Of a stretch of DNA of 7,248 nucleotides, positions 1-6,776 are shown one piece after another. Source of the DNA: Nitrososphaerota archaeon (GTDB taxonomy: Archaea; Thermoproteota; Nitrososphaeria; Nitrososphaerales; CADDZS01). Under the pieces are notes generated by a model. The model worked only from the letters and a program-made list of their open reading frames with translations, was not told the origin of the DNA and did no database searches. Each line of letters opens with the position of its first letter. Within the stretch, counting starts at the first letter, position 1. The position numbers and the translations under genes are program-made. The stretch spans positions 1 through 7,248 of the forward strand of contig JAPCJU010000058.1 in the NCBI GenBank assembly GCA_027886795.1, given 5' to 3'.

Positions 1-147
1 TAAACCTCACGTTCCATCCTTTCAATCTTTTAATACTCGTCAACAACGCTCAATCATAGACTTCAATAATAAGCGGAAAAATAATCTTCCTATTGAAATA
101 ATTTGAGAAGCAAAAGATCGTAATGGCTTTCCCTCGGTATTGTCATG
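1..147. other. A/T-rich noncoding left flank, downstream of the YhfX-like gene
   Basis: No convincing gene is seen. On the minus strand, reading away from the YhfX-like stop, a short T-run (ATTATTTTTCCGC, complement of about 73-85) could contribute to transcription termination. At the extreme edge the minus strand has ATG (17-15) and an in-frame-distinct TTG a few bases earlier, which could begin a gene outside the window, but too few codons are visible to judge. Confidence 0.35.
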
Positions 148-1458
148 TCAGTGGTATGGCAAGCTTTCCATGATTTTCAGAACAGCTTCCTGATCATAGC
201 CAACTGGATTTTCGGTCCCTTGCTCGAACATTATCCCCGCGCGGTCGAAAATACCAAGAAGTTTGGGACTTCCTTTTTGAATCCCAGAAACCACTGCCGT
301 TCGGCCCCTCGGCACGCGGTAAATCTGTGGCCGATAACCGAACACCACGGTGTCTCCCACCTTCGCTTTATGTTCCTTTTTCGGCAAAATATTCGCATAC
401 ATCGACCAGCCTAAATCGCTCTGCCAGAGGTTTTGTGGGAGCGCAAGGGCCGGACCGTTCTTGACCAGATCTGTCGGGTTATCGCCAAGGAACGCGTAAA
501 GATATTCGTACTTGATGTCATTCTTGAGGCTACCAATTACTGCTGTTGCCATGAAACTGTCGCCGAATGCGATTGCATAACCGGAGAACATGTGCGAAAT
601 TTCTGTCACGTAAACTACTGCGGGGAGCTCTGGTGAATCGTCCTCAAACAAATGATTCGGCAGAGTTCCAATGAACGCGTGGCCTGGCTCAACAACAGTC
701 GCTCCGTTTGAAGCAGTTAACTCCAAGTTTGCAACGCAGTTTCTTCCACAGGCGTTTACCTGCTCTACCTCCAAATCGAGTTCTTTTTCCATCCTACTAA
801 CTACTCGCATCATCGCTTTGAATGATGCTGAAAGAGAATGGGTCTTGGAGATCAGGGAAAAGTCCGTAGCCGGATAAGAGGTGACTCCTGCTACTTTCAG
901 ATTTTCTATCTCCTTCAGTTGTCTTGCAAAACTGATCGCATCATCCTCGTTGAATCCCGAAGCCGTTGCCAATCTCTCGAGTCTTTCATCTTCAATGACT
1001 TTTACGAGGACCTTTTGGACAACTCCAATCTTCCCTGCGATTTTCGAGATCGCTCTAGCTTTATCGATAGAATAGACTGTCATGAATTCTGGCTTGACTT
1101 CTTGCATCACCCAGGGCAGATCGAAATTGGGAATTTGCCCAAAATGCCCGACATGCCCTATTGGAATGCCGTACCTGTGGAGAACCTTGATCTCTTCGAT
1201 GTCGTATCCAAGCGCTTCACTCATTCCAGTATTCATTATTGTCTTGATTACAAGGGGATTCCTGCCAAACTCCTTGGAGCAGATGTAGCTCTTGAGACCA
1301 ACCCTCTTTGTCTCCGACTGCAATTTTTCGGAATTGCTCCTGATCATGTCAAGGTCAAGTACGTAAGTGTCCGGTGGAATCTGCCCCGATTGGTGAAGCT
1401 CGGTTGCCACTTCTACTAGGCGACGATTCTTTCTAATTGTCTTCGACATAAGATCCAT
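148..1458 (-). CDS. YhfX-like PLP-dependent enzyme, alanine racemase N-terminal fold (fold type III)
   Basis: The 436-residue protein is recognisably homologous to E. coli YhfX, a predicted fold-type III PLP enzyme of unproven substrate. Seen: TYVLDLDMI at 31-39 (first barrel strand), SKEFGRNP at 61-68 with K62 aligning to the probable Schiff-base lysine (YhfX has TKQFGRNP), GHVGHFGQIP at 101-110, and EPGHAFIGTLP at 257-267, matching YhfX EPGHALTGTIP. The C-terminal part continues with VTEISHMF (284-291) and VVSGIQKG (389-396), as in YhfX. It is about 50 residues longer than E. coli YhfX, mainly through extra sequence around 310-365 and a tail after 405. No signal peptide or membrane segment is seen, so it is cytoplasmic. 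Start: ATG at 1458; a second in-frame ATG lies three codons inside and cannot be excluded. The gene is transcribed divergently from the enolase-superfamily gene and is the only minus-strand gene. A racemase or related amino-acid reaction is inference. Confidence 0.88.
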   Translation of the reverse strand: MDLMSKTIRKNRRLVEVATELHQSGQIPPDTYVLDLDMIRSNSEKLQSETKRVGLKSYICSKEFGRNPLVIKTIMNTGMSEALGYDIEEIKVLHRYGIPIGHVGHFGQIPNFDLPWVMQEVKPEFMTVYSIDKARAISKIAGKIGVVQKVLVKVIEDERLERLATASGFNEDDAISFARQLKEIENLKVAGVTSYPATDFSLISKTHSLSASFKAMMRVVSRMEKELDLEVEQVNACGRNCVANLELTASNGATVVEPGHAFIGTLPNHLFEDDSPELPAVVYVTEISHMFSGYAIAFGDSFMATAVIGSLKNDIKYEYLYAFLGDNPTDLVKNGPALALPQNLWQSDLGWSMYANILPKKEHKAKVGDTVVFGYRPQIYRVPRGRTAVVSGIQKGSPKLLGIFDRAGIMFEQGTENPVGYDQEAVLKIMESLPYH

Positions 1459-1652
1459 GTGAAAGCCTTCCAGTTTCAGGATTTAGAAAGTCTGAATATC
1501 TGTTTTTAGACGAGTTGCAGATTCTTATTGTTCAGCCGGACAATACTGTCCATCAAAAGTTCAATCGAAAAACAAATACACGACCGAGCATGTTCAAGCT
1601 AAAAACCTAAATCAATTGACATAAACACGCGAAATAGGAAGCGCGCCAATTT
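1459..1652. promoter_or_regulatory. Divergent promoter region between the YhfX-like gene and the enolase-superfamily gene
   Basis: This A/T-rich 194-bp spacer separates two divergent genes and must carry promoters for both. A TATA-like CTTTCTAAAT on the minus strand (1490-1481) is centred about 28 nt before the minus-strand ATG. CATAAACA on the plus strand (1620-1627) is centred about 30 nt before the TTG at 1653. Both distances would give transcripts with little or no leader, which fits the absence of a good ribosome binding site. A perfect inverted repeat lies between them at 1538-1551. TATA boxes were picked by eye and are weak matches. Confidence 0.45.
1538..1551. promoter_or_regulatory. 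Candidate operator: inverted repeat GGACA-N4-TGTCC
   Basis: Five-base perfect arms, GGACA (1538-1542) and TGTCC (1547-1551), flank ATAC. The site lies near the middle of the divergent spacer, about 80 bp from the minus-strand start and about 100 bp from the plus-strand start. It could bind a dimeric regulator serving both genes. The arms are short, so chance is possible. Confidence 0.3.
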
Positions 1653-2759
1653 TTGAACATCAAATCTGTCGAGACCTTTCTCCTGAGAGTTCCGCTCAAG
1701 TCTGACATCACGGACTCGATCAACACTGTCAGTTACATCGGATTGGTCTCATTGAAGATCACTACCAGCACCGGCATCGACGGATGGGGCTTCAACTGGA
1801 CGACTGCGGGTGGTTCAGAATTTGTCAAGCAAATGCTGGACAGATATTTTTCCAGAGAACTAATCGGTAAAGATCCGTATATGAGGAAAAAAATAACCTC
1901 CGATTTATTCTTCATCGAGAACTTCGGCTGGGATTTCAGAATGGGAAGAAACGGTCTCGCGGTCATGGCAGTTTCTGCGGTTGACATGGCACTTTGGGAC
2001 ATACTTTGCAAGGAGGCTCAGCTTCCTTTATGGAAAGTACTCGGCGGATACCACGATCGGGTCGAAGCGTATGACACCGACGGAGGATGGTTATCGTGGA
2101 GCACGGAGAATCTGGTCAAGAACAGCAAGAGACTCGTTTCCGAGGGCTACAGATCCATTAAAATGAAAGTTGGAAGCAAAAACCCGGAGGATGATTATGA
2201 AAGACTGAAGGCGGTGAGAGAGGCAGTCGGTACTTCAATCAGGGTAATGATTGATGCCAACACAAAGTGGGATCTTGAGACAGCATCGTATTGGGGTCGG
2301 AGGTTCGATGACTTCGATCCTTTCTGGTTTGAAGAGCCGATCAATCCGCTGGATATCAGGGGGCATGCCGAGCTTCGGAAAAAGATCAAGACTCCAATTG
2401 CAATCGGGGAATCGATCCACAACAAGTATACTTTCAGGGATTACATCGATCAAAAGGCAGCGGACATACTTCAAGTGGATGCGACAAAGGTTGCAGGTAT
2501 AACCGAGTGGATCGAGGTCGCAAATCTTGCAGAAATGTACAACATCAATGTCTTCCCGCACACGAACATTCAGCAGCCGCTTCACGTTCAGTTAGTCGCG
2601 AGTTCGAGGAACGCATCGATGGTCGAGAATGTTAATTGGCTACTCGATGTCTGGAAGGACCCGTTGATACCAAAGAATGGTTTTTTTGAGCTGACGGATA
2701 AACCGGGCACTGGAACTGAAATCACATCCGAAGCTATTGACCGCTATGGCCAGCCTTAA
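1653..2759 (+). CDS. Mandelate racemase/muconate lactonizing-type enolase-superfamily enzyme (racemase or sugar-acid dehydratase)
   Basis: The 368-residue protein has the usual length and architecture: an N-terminal capping domain (about 1-130), a TIM barrel (about 135-325) and a C-terminal return to the cap. Family residues seen: K170-M-K172 (the KxK proton-abstracting motif), metal ligands D201 (IDANTKW), E227 (FEEP) and E253 (GES), and the mandelate-racemase-type dyad D276 (LQVDATK) with H303 (FPHTN). The D/H dyad places it in the mandelate racemase subgroup rather than among dipeptide epimerases, which carry a lysine there. The reaction is Mg-dependent proton abstraction alpha to a carboxylate, giving racemisation or dehydration; the substrate is unknown. 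The start is TTG: a stop at 1635-1637 in the same frame excludes upstream starts, and MNIKSVETFLLRVPL is a typical family N-terminus. The usual GGIT after the sixth strand reads AGIT (281-284). It lies upstream of, and codirectional with, hyuAB. Confidence 0.9.
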   Translation: MNIKSVETFLLRVPLKSDITDSINTVSYIGLVSLKITTSTGIDGWGFNWTTAGGSEFVKQMLDRYFSRELIGKDPYMRKKITSDLFFIENFGWDFRMGRNGLAVMAVSAVDMALWDILCKEAQLPLWKVLGGYHDRVEAYDTDGGWLSWSTENLVKNSKRLVSEGYRSIKMKVGSKNPEDDYERLKAVREAVGTSIRVMIDANTKWDLETASYWGRRFDDFDPFWFEEPINPLDIRGHAELRKKIKTPIAIGESIHNKYTFRDYIDQKAADILQVDATKVAGITEWIEVANLAEMYNINVFPHTNIQQPLHVQLVASSRNASMVENVNWLLDVWKDPLIPKNGFFELTDKPGTGTEITSEAIDRYGQP

Positions 2760-2886
2760 ACCAGGCCGAACCTATCAAAAATTATTGTATTTTGAGAATA
2801 GACAGTAAACTTGGAAAGCGAGTTAGTTAGGGCGCGTGCGGACTTAATTCATCGCCGGAAAAAGCATAGGTCCAAAATATTCGTAA

Positions 2887-2907
2887 AAATAGATCCATCT
2901 TCTATTT
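2887..2907. repeat. Inverted repeat / hairpin AAATAGA-N7-TCTATTT upstream of hyuA
   Basis: Perfect 7-base arms, AAATAGA (2887-2893) and TCTATTT (2901-2907), flank a 7-base loop. The repeat lies just downstream of the TATA-like AAAATATT (2874-2881), where it could be an operator at the transcription start or a weak hairpin in the leader of hyuA mRNA. The stem is A/T-rich and would be unstable as RNA, so a DNA-binding site is the more likely role. Confidence 0.35.
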
Positions 2908-2922
2908 CCGCAAAAACATGTC

Positions 2923-2942
2923 TGTAGAGTTAAATCTCCACA
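2923..2942. promoter_or_regulatory. Candidate operator: near-palindrome overlapping a TATA-like element before hyuA
   Basis: Arms TGTAGAG (2923-2929) and CTCCACA (2936-2942) pair at six of seven positions around the spacer TTAAAT (2930-2935), itself TATA-like and about 32 nt before the hyuA ATG. A repressor bound here would block TBP, so the arrangement suits negative control of hyuAB. This is inferred from position and symmetry only. Confidence 0.35.
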
Positions 2943-2964
2943 AAAATTTAGGGGAACCCAAAGA

Positions 2965-5028
2965 ATGATCAGACTAGCCGTCGACATTGGTGGTACTTTT
3001 ACCGATGCAGTGATCCTTGACGAGGAAACCCAGACGGTAAATCTGTCGAAAGTGCCGTCCACGCCGGATGATTATTCGCAGGGCGTACTCACCTCGATCA
3101 GAAGATTAAGGGAGTCGATGTCCGGAATTGAGAATTTTGTCCACGGAACTACCGTAGGAACGAACGCGATTATTCAGGGGGCGTTCAAAAACGCAGCGTT
3201 ATTGGGGACGGAGGGGTTCAGGGATGTCCTCGAAATCGGAAGGGGAAACCGTGTGGACATGTACGATCCGTTTTACAGAATGCCAGAGCCACTGATCGCC
3301 AGGGACAAACGAATAGAGATTCATGAAAGAATGAGCTCGACCGGCGCCGCGATAACTCCACTCGACTTGGAGACCTCAAGGAATCTTGTCAGATCTCTGG
3401 TAGACTCCGGGGTCAACGCAATCGCAGTTTGTTTAATCAATAGTTACGCGAACAGCACCCACGAAGAACGATTAGCGTCGCTGATCCGCGAACTGTATCC
3501 TTCCGTTCTAGTTTCGATTTCGACGGAAATCACAAACGAATACAACGAGTACGAGCGCACCTCAACGACAGTGATCAACACGTTACTACTTCACATAATG
3601 AATCGATATCTGGGAATTTTGGAAGAAGAGATTTCACGCATTGGGTTCCCTGGAAAATTGATGCTCATGCAATCGAACGGGGGGCTGATGACGGCATCCC
3701 TCGCAAGAAAAATCCCAGTCCACACGATAAACTCGGGTCTCGTCGGAGGAATCCTCGCGGTCAAAGCGCTAGGAAGCATGATCGGGATCCAGAATCTCAT
3801 CGGGGCCGACATGGGAGGAACGAGTTTTGACGTCGAGCTCGTAATTGACGGCCGATATGAGACGACGCCGATGATGAGAATAATGACTCCGAAGTCGGGA
3901 CCCGACGGCTACCCGTTGTTGATTCCCGCGGTTGACATCCACGCCATAGGAACCGGCGGCGGAAGTATTGCTTGGATCGATAAGACCGGATCAATGCACG
4001 TTGGGCCCATGAGCGCATCTGCATTCCCCGGACCCGCGTGCTACGGAAAGGGAGGAAAAGATCCCACGGTTACTGATGCCAACCTCATCCTTGGCAGATT
4101 GAATCCCGGAAAATTCCTAGGCGGTGAAATGAAAGTCTACCCCGAACTCGCTAGGTCTGCCCTAAAACATATCACCGATTATTATTCGATGGACATTCTT
4201 GAAGCTGCCGAGGGGATTCTAAAGATCGCTGTTCCGAACATGGCGTCCGCGATAAGGACGATGACGGTAGAAAGAGGAATCGACCCGAGAGGTTTCTCAA
4301 TGGTCTCCTTCGGAGGTGCAGGACCGCTTCACGCTAATCTAATCGCACGCGAGCTTCAGATAGGCAGAACGTTTGTCTCGACGATGCCTGGCAACTTCTC
4401 CGCATGGGGGATGCTCACCGCTGACTTTCGACGCGACTATGTCCTAACGAGGATCCTAAGCATGGAAAAACTGGAAATCTCGGAGCTGGAAGAACGTTTT
4501 GCAAAATTGGAGACGCACGCAGAGAAGATTTTGCTGGGGGAAGGAATTTCCAAAGATCGAATGGTTTTGATACGCGCGCTCGACATGAGATATGTAGGGC
4601 AGGGCCATGCTCTCACACTCCAGCTGCCTCGAAGTAAATTCAATGAAAAAATCAAGGGAGAAATAGAATCCCTGTTCGACAATTTGCATCTCAAGAGATA
4701 CTTGCACAACGCACCCTCGCAACCGAAGGAATTAGTCGCAATCAGACTATCATCGATAGGCCAGATGAAAAAAGCCTCTCTCTCGAAGATAAAATCCGGA
4801 ACAATCGAACCTCCTTCCGATTCATTGCAAGATCCCAGAGAAGTCTACATCGACGGGTCCTTCAAAAAATGTAAAATCTACGACAGATCGCGCCTACTGG
4901 CGAATAACTTAATCCACGGGCCATCAATAATAGAGGAAAGGGTCTCGACGACCTTGTTGCTCGATGGATATGTTGCCGAGGTCGATCCATTCGGCCACCT
5001 GGTAATCTCTGGGGTTGATTCCATTTGA
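2965..5028 (+). CDS. hyuA: HyuA-type subunit of ATP-dependent hydantoinase/oxoprolinase family
   Basis: The 687-residue protein is full length for the hydantoinase A / 5-oxoprolinase N-terminal family, an ASKHA-fold ATPase that phosphorylates a substrate carbonyl. Seen: phosphate-1 loop DIGGTFTDAV (7-16), VHGTTVGTNAII (59-70), a second glycine-rich loop GADMGGTSFDVEL (280-292), GTGGGSIAWID (329-339), FPGPACYGKGGKDPTVTDANLILGRL region (354-379) and SFGGAGPLHA (448-457). The C-terminal domain shows DMRYVGQGHAL (540-550) and GPSIIEERVSTT (652-663). The family motif F-x3-H-x3-YG appears here as FDNLHLKRYL (571-580), with leucine after the tyrosine. The start is ATG 2965, directly at the conserved N-terminus. 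It overlaps hyuB by four bases, so the subunits are probably made together. Known relatives act on hydantoins, N-methylhydantoins, 5-oxoproline, caprolactam or ketones; the substrate here cannot be chosen from sequence. Confidence 0.93.
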   Translation: MIRLAVDIGGTFTDAVILDEETQTVNLSKVPSTPDDYSQGVLTSIRRLRESMSGIENFVHGTTVGTNAIIQGAFKNAALLGTEGFRDVLEIGRGNRVDMYDPFYRMPEPLIARDKRIEIHERMSSTGAAITPLDLETSRNLVRSLVDSGVNAIAVCLINSYANSTHEERLASLIRELYPSVLVSISTEITNEYNEYERTSTTVINTLLLHIMNRYLGILEEEISRIGFPGKLMLMQSNGGLMTASLARKIPVHTINSGLVGGILAVKALGSMIGIQNLIGADMGGTSFDVELVIDGRYETTPMMRIMTPKSGPDGYPLLIPAVDIHAIGTGGGSIAWIDKTGSMHVGPMSASAFPGPACYGKGGKDPTVTDANLILGRLNPGKFLGGEMKVYPELARSALKHITDYYSMDILEAAEGILKIAVPNMASAIRTMTVERGIDPRGFSMVSFGGAGPLHANLIARELQIGRTFVSTMPGNFSAWGMLTADFRRDYVLTRILSMEKLEISELEERFAKLETHAEKILLGEGISKDRMVLIRALDMRYVGQGHALTLQLPRSKFNEKIKGEIESLFDNLHLKRYLHNAPSQPKELVAIRLSSIGQMKKASLSKIKSGTIEPPSDSLQDPREVYIDGSFKKCKIYDRSRLLANNLIHGPSIIEERVSTTLLLDGYVAEVDPFGHLVISGVDSI

Positions 5029-6776
5029 GTAGAGACCCGGTAATACAGGAAGTAATTAGGAATTACCTGCACAGAGTAGCGCAGGACATGGAGACCGCCC
5101 TAATCAGATCGGCCTACAGCATCGCGATCTACGACTCGAAAGACTTTGCATGCGGAGTGGTCGATCCTGATTGCAACCTGCTCGCGCAGAGTCTCGCCGG
5201 AACCCCGGTATTTGCAAACAATTTGTCGAATGCTGTTGAAGCGACTTTCGAAGCGCTGGAAGAGGAAATGTTGGAACCCGGCGATGTGATCCTCTGCAAC
5301 GATCCTTACTTGGGAGGCGGCAGCCACGGGAATGACGTTACCTGCATCTATCCGGTCTTTTTTGGGAGCAAACTTGTGGCATTCACCGCGGTCAAGGGTC
5401 ACGTACTTGACATGGGTGGGGCCCATCCTTCTGGTTACCAGACAAACACAACGGAAGTCTTCCAGGAACTCTTCCGCGTGCCGCCCGTAAAGTTCTACAA
5501 AAAGGGAGAAATCAACCGCGATCTCGAGCGCATTCTTACGACAAACATTCGTCTTCCAGCCGAAGTCATGGGAGATATTAGGGCAATGGTCGCCTCGCTC
5601 CGGGTTGGCGGCAAGAGAATTGAAGAGATCATCACGAAATACGGACTCGATAATTATACCGAGTACGTGAAAAATATTCTTGACCAGTCGGAGCTCCAAG
5701 CCAGAATGAAGCTCAACGAACTCCCAAAGGGCTCGTTTGAGGGCGAGTATTTTCTTGATGGCGACGGGGACGACGAGCACCCGATCAGTCAGAAACTCAG
5801 GGTTCACATGAAGGCGACAATCAAGAAGGACGAGTTCATCATAGATCTCAGCGAATCAGCGGACCAGAGCGCAGGCCCTATGAACAGCCCGCGCTCGAAC
5901 ACCATCTCCTACGCGAAATATGCTTTCAAATCCCTGATCGATCCGCTTTCTTTGATAAATGACGGATTCTTTCGCCCGTTGAAAGTCATCACGAGGCGTG
6001 GTAGCATATTTGATCCCATACCTCCAGCACCGGTTAATCTATGGCTCGAAACTCCTCACAGCATCGTAGATTTGTTGTTCAAAGTTCTCTCTCGTGTACT
6101 GCCAAATCGGACGGTTGGAGGAACCTTCGGCTCAGACGTAATCGATTTCATCTACGGAGATGACAAGATCAACCGTCGGTTCTTCGTTCTGGTTGACACA
6201 CTTCAGGGCGGCTGGGGCGGGACCCCGGAGTTCGACGGCGTGACCACCTATGCAGTTTGCGAAGGAAATGTCTCGTACCCGATGATGGAAATGCTTGAAG
6301 CGAACTATCCTCTGCAGGTTTTGAAATGGGAATTGATCAAAGATTCGGGTGGTCCGGGAAAAATGAGGGGTGGACTGGGAGTAAGGCGGGATTACAAATT
6401 GCGCGACCCGTGCCACATCACGTTCTGTTATGAAAGGAGTCGATACTCTCCACCATGGGGTGTTTTGGGAGGAAAGGAGGGCTCAACAAATCATGTTGTA
6501 CTTGATCCGGACGGCAGCTCGACAAAACATCAGAAGGTGACTCACTACCCACTGCAGAGTAACGATATTGTCTCCTTCCGAACTGGAGGTGGTGGTGGCT
6601 ACGGCGATCCGCTAGAGCGAGATCCATCACAGGTTATTAGAGACATTACTCTGGGCTACGTCTCGGAGGAAAAAGCAAAGACCGAGTATGGCGTGGTATT
6701 TACTCCAAACAAGAAAAATGTAGATCAGATTGAAACCGACAAAATTAGGGCAAGATTGCGGCCGTCAAGGAATTAA
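5025..6776 (+). CDS. hyuB: HyuB-type subunit of ATP-dependent hydantoinase/oxoprolinase family
   Basis: The 583-residue hydantoinase B-family protein is the partner of HyuA. Seen: an N-terminal DPVIQEVIRNYL helix (4-15), CNDPYLGGGSHGNDVT (91-106) with candidate metal ligands D93, H101 and D104, KGHVLDMGGAHPSG (124-137) with H126 and D129, GPMNSPRSNT (284-293), GGWGG (395-399), DSGGPGKMRGGLGVRRDY (440-457) and the glycine-rich TGGGGGYGDPLERDP (520-534) near the C-terminus. In the family this subunit binds metal and completes hydrolysis or carboxylation of the intermediate phosphorylated by HyuA. The start is TTG, sharing TTGA with the hyuA stop; GGTTGAT (5013-5019), a split match to a GGTGAT-type ribosome site, lies 5 nt before it. 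No acetone-carboxylase small subunit follows, so an acetone carboxylase is unlikely. An antisense open frame of 235 codons inside it is a shadow. Confidence 0.93.
   Translation: MSRDPVIQEVIRNYLHRVAQDMETALIRSAYSIAIYDSKDFACGVVDPDCNLLAQSLAGTPVFANNLSNAVEATFEALEEEMLEPGDVILCNDPYLGGGSHGNDVTCIYPVFFGSKLVAFTAVKGHVLDMGGAHPSGYQTNTTEVFQELFRVPPVKFYKKGEINRDLERILTTNIRLPAEVMGDIRAMVASLRVGGKRIEEIITKYGLDNYTEYVKNILDQSELQARMKLNELPKGSFEGEYFLDGDGDDEHPISQKLRVHMKATIKKDEFIIDLSESADQSAGPMNSPRSNTISYAKYAFKSLIDPLSLINDGFFRPLKVITRRGSIFDPIPPAPVNLWLETPHSIVDLLFKVLSRVLPNRTVGGTFGSDVIDFIYGDDKINRRFFVLVDTLQGGWGGTPEFDGVTTYAVCEGNVSYPMMEMLEANYPLQVLKWELIKDSGGPGKMRGGLGVRRDYKLRDPCHITFCYERSRYSPPWGVLGGKEGSTNHVVLDPDGSSTKHQKVTHYPLQSNDIVSFRTGGGGGYGDPLERDPSQVIRDITLGYVSEEKAKTEYGVVFTPNKKNVDQIETDKIRARLRPSRN

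Larger units (their letters stand above)
2760..2964 (+). promoter_or_regulatory. Spacer and likely promoter region upstream of hyuAB
   Basis: The 205-bp noncoding spacer is long for codirectional genes in one operon, so hyuAB probably has its own promoter. Two TATA-like elements are seen: AAAATATT (2874-2881), which would give a leader of about 60 nt containing the 2887-2907 hairpin, and TTAAAT (2930-2935), which would give a leader of only a few bases. GGGG at 2951-2954 is the only Shine-Dalgarno-like purine run before the ATG. A tandem GTTAGTTAG lies at 2822-2830. No small gene is supported. Confidence 0.45.

Noticed and set aside
838..1419. Open frame of 193 codons on the plus strand inside the YhfX-like gene
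   Set aside because: It is antisense to a gene with clear family motifs, and its translation is rich in Cys, His and Arg with no recognisable domain; it is a codon-bias shadow.
1587..1600. Imperfect palindrome AGCATGTTCAAGCT in the divergent spacer
   Set aside because: Only five of seven positions pair, which is little above chance in a short A/T-rich spacer.
1616..1644. TTGACA (1616-1621) as a bacterial -35 box for the enolase-superfamily gene
   Set aside because: The position 17 bp downstream (1639-1644) reads AAGCGC, with nothing like TATAAT; the archaeal reading of the overlapping CATAAACA is simpler.
5100..5807. Open frame of 235 codons on the minus strand inside hyuB
   Set aside because: It is fully antisense to conserved HyuB sequence and has no recognisable motif; it is a shadow of the coding strand.
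2965..6776. Acetone or acetophenone carboxylase operon
   Set aside because: The A- and B-type subunits are present, but no further carboxylase subunit gene follows hyuB, and the next gene belongs to a different family with its own promoter region.
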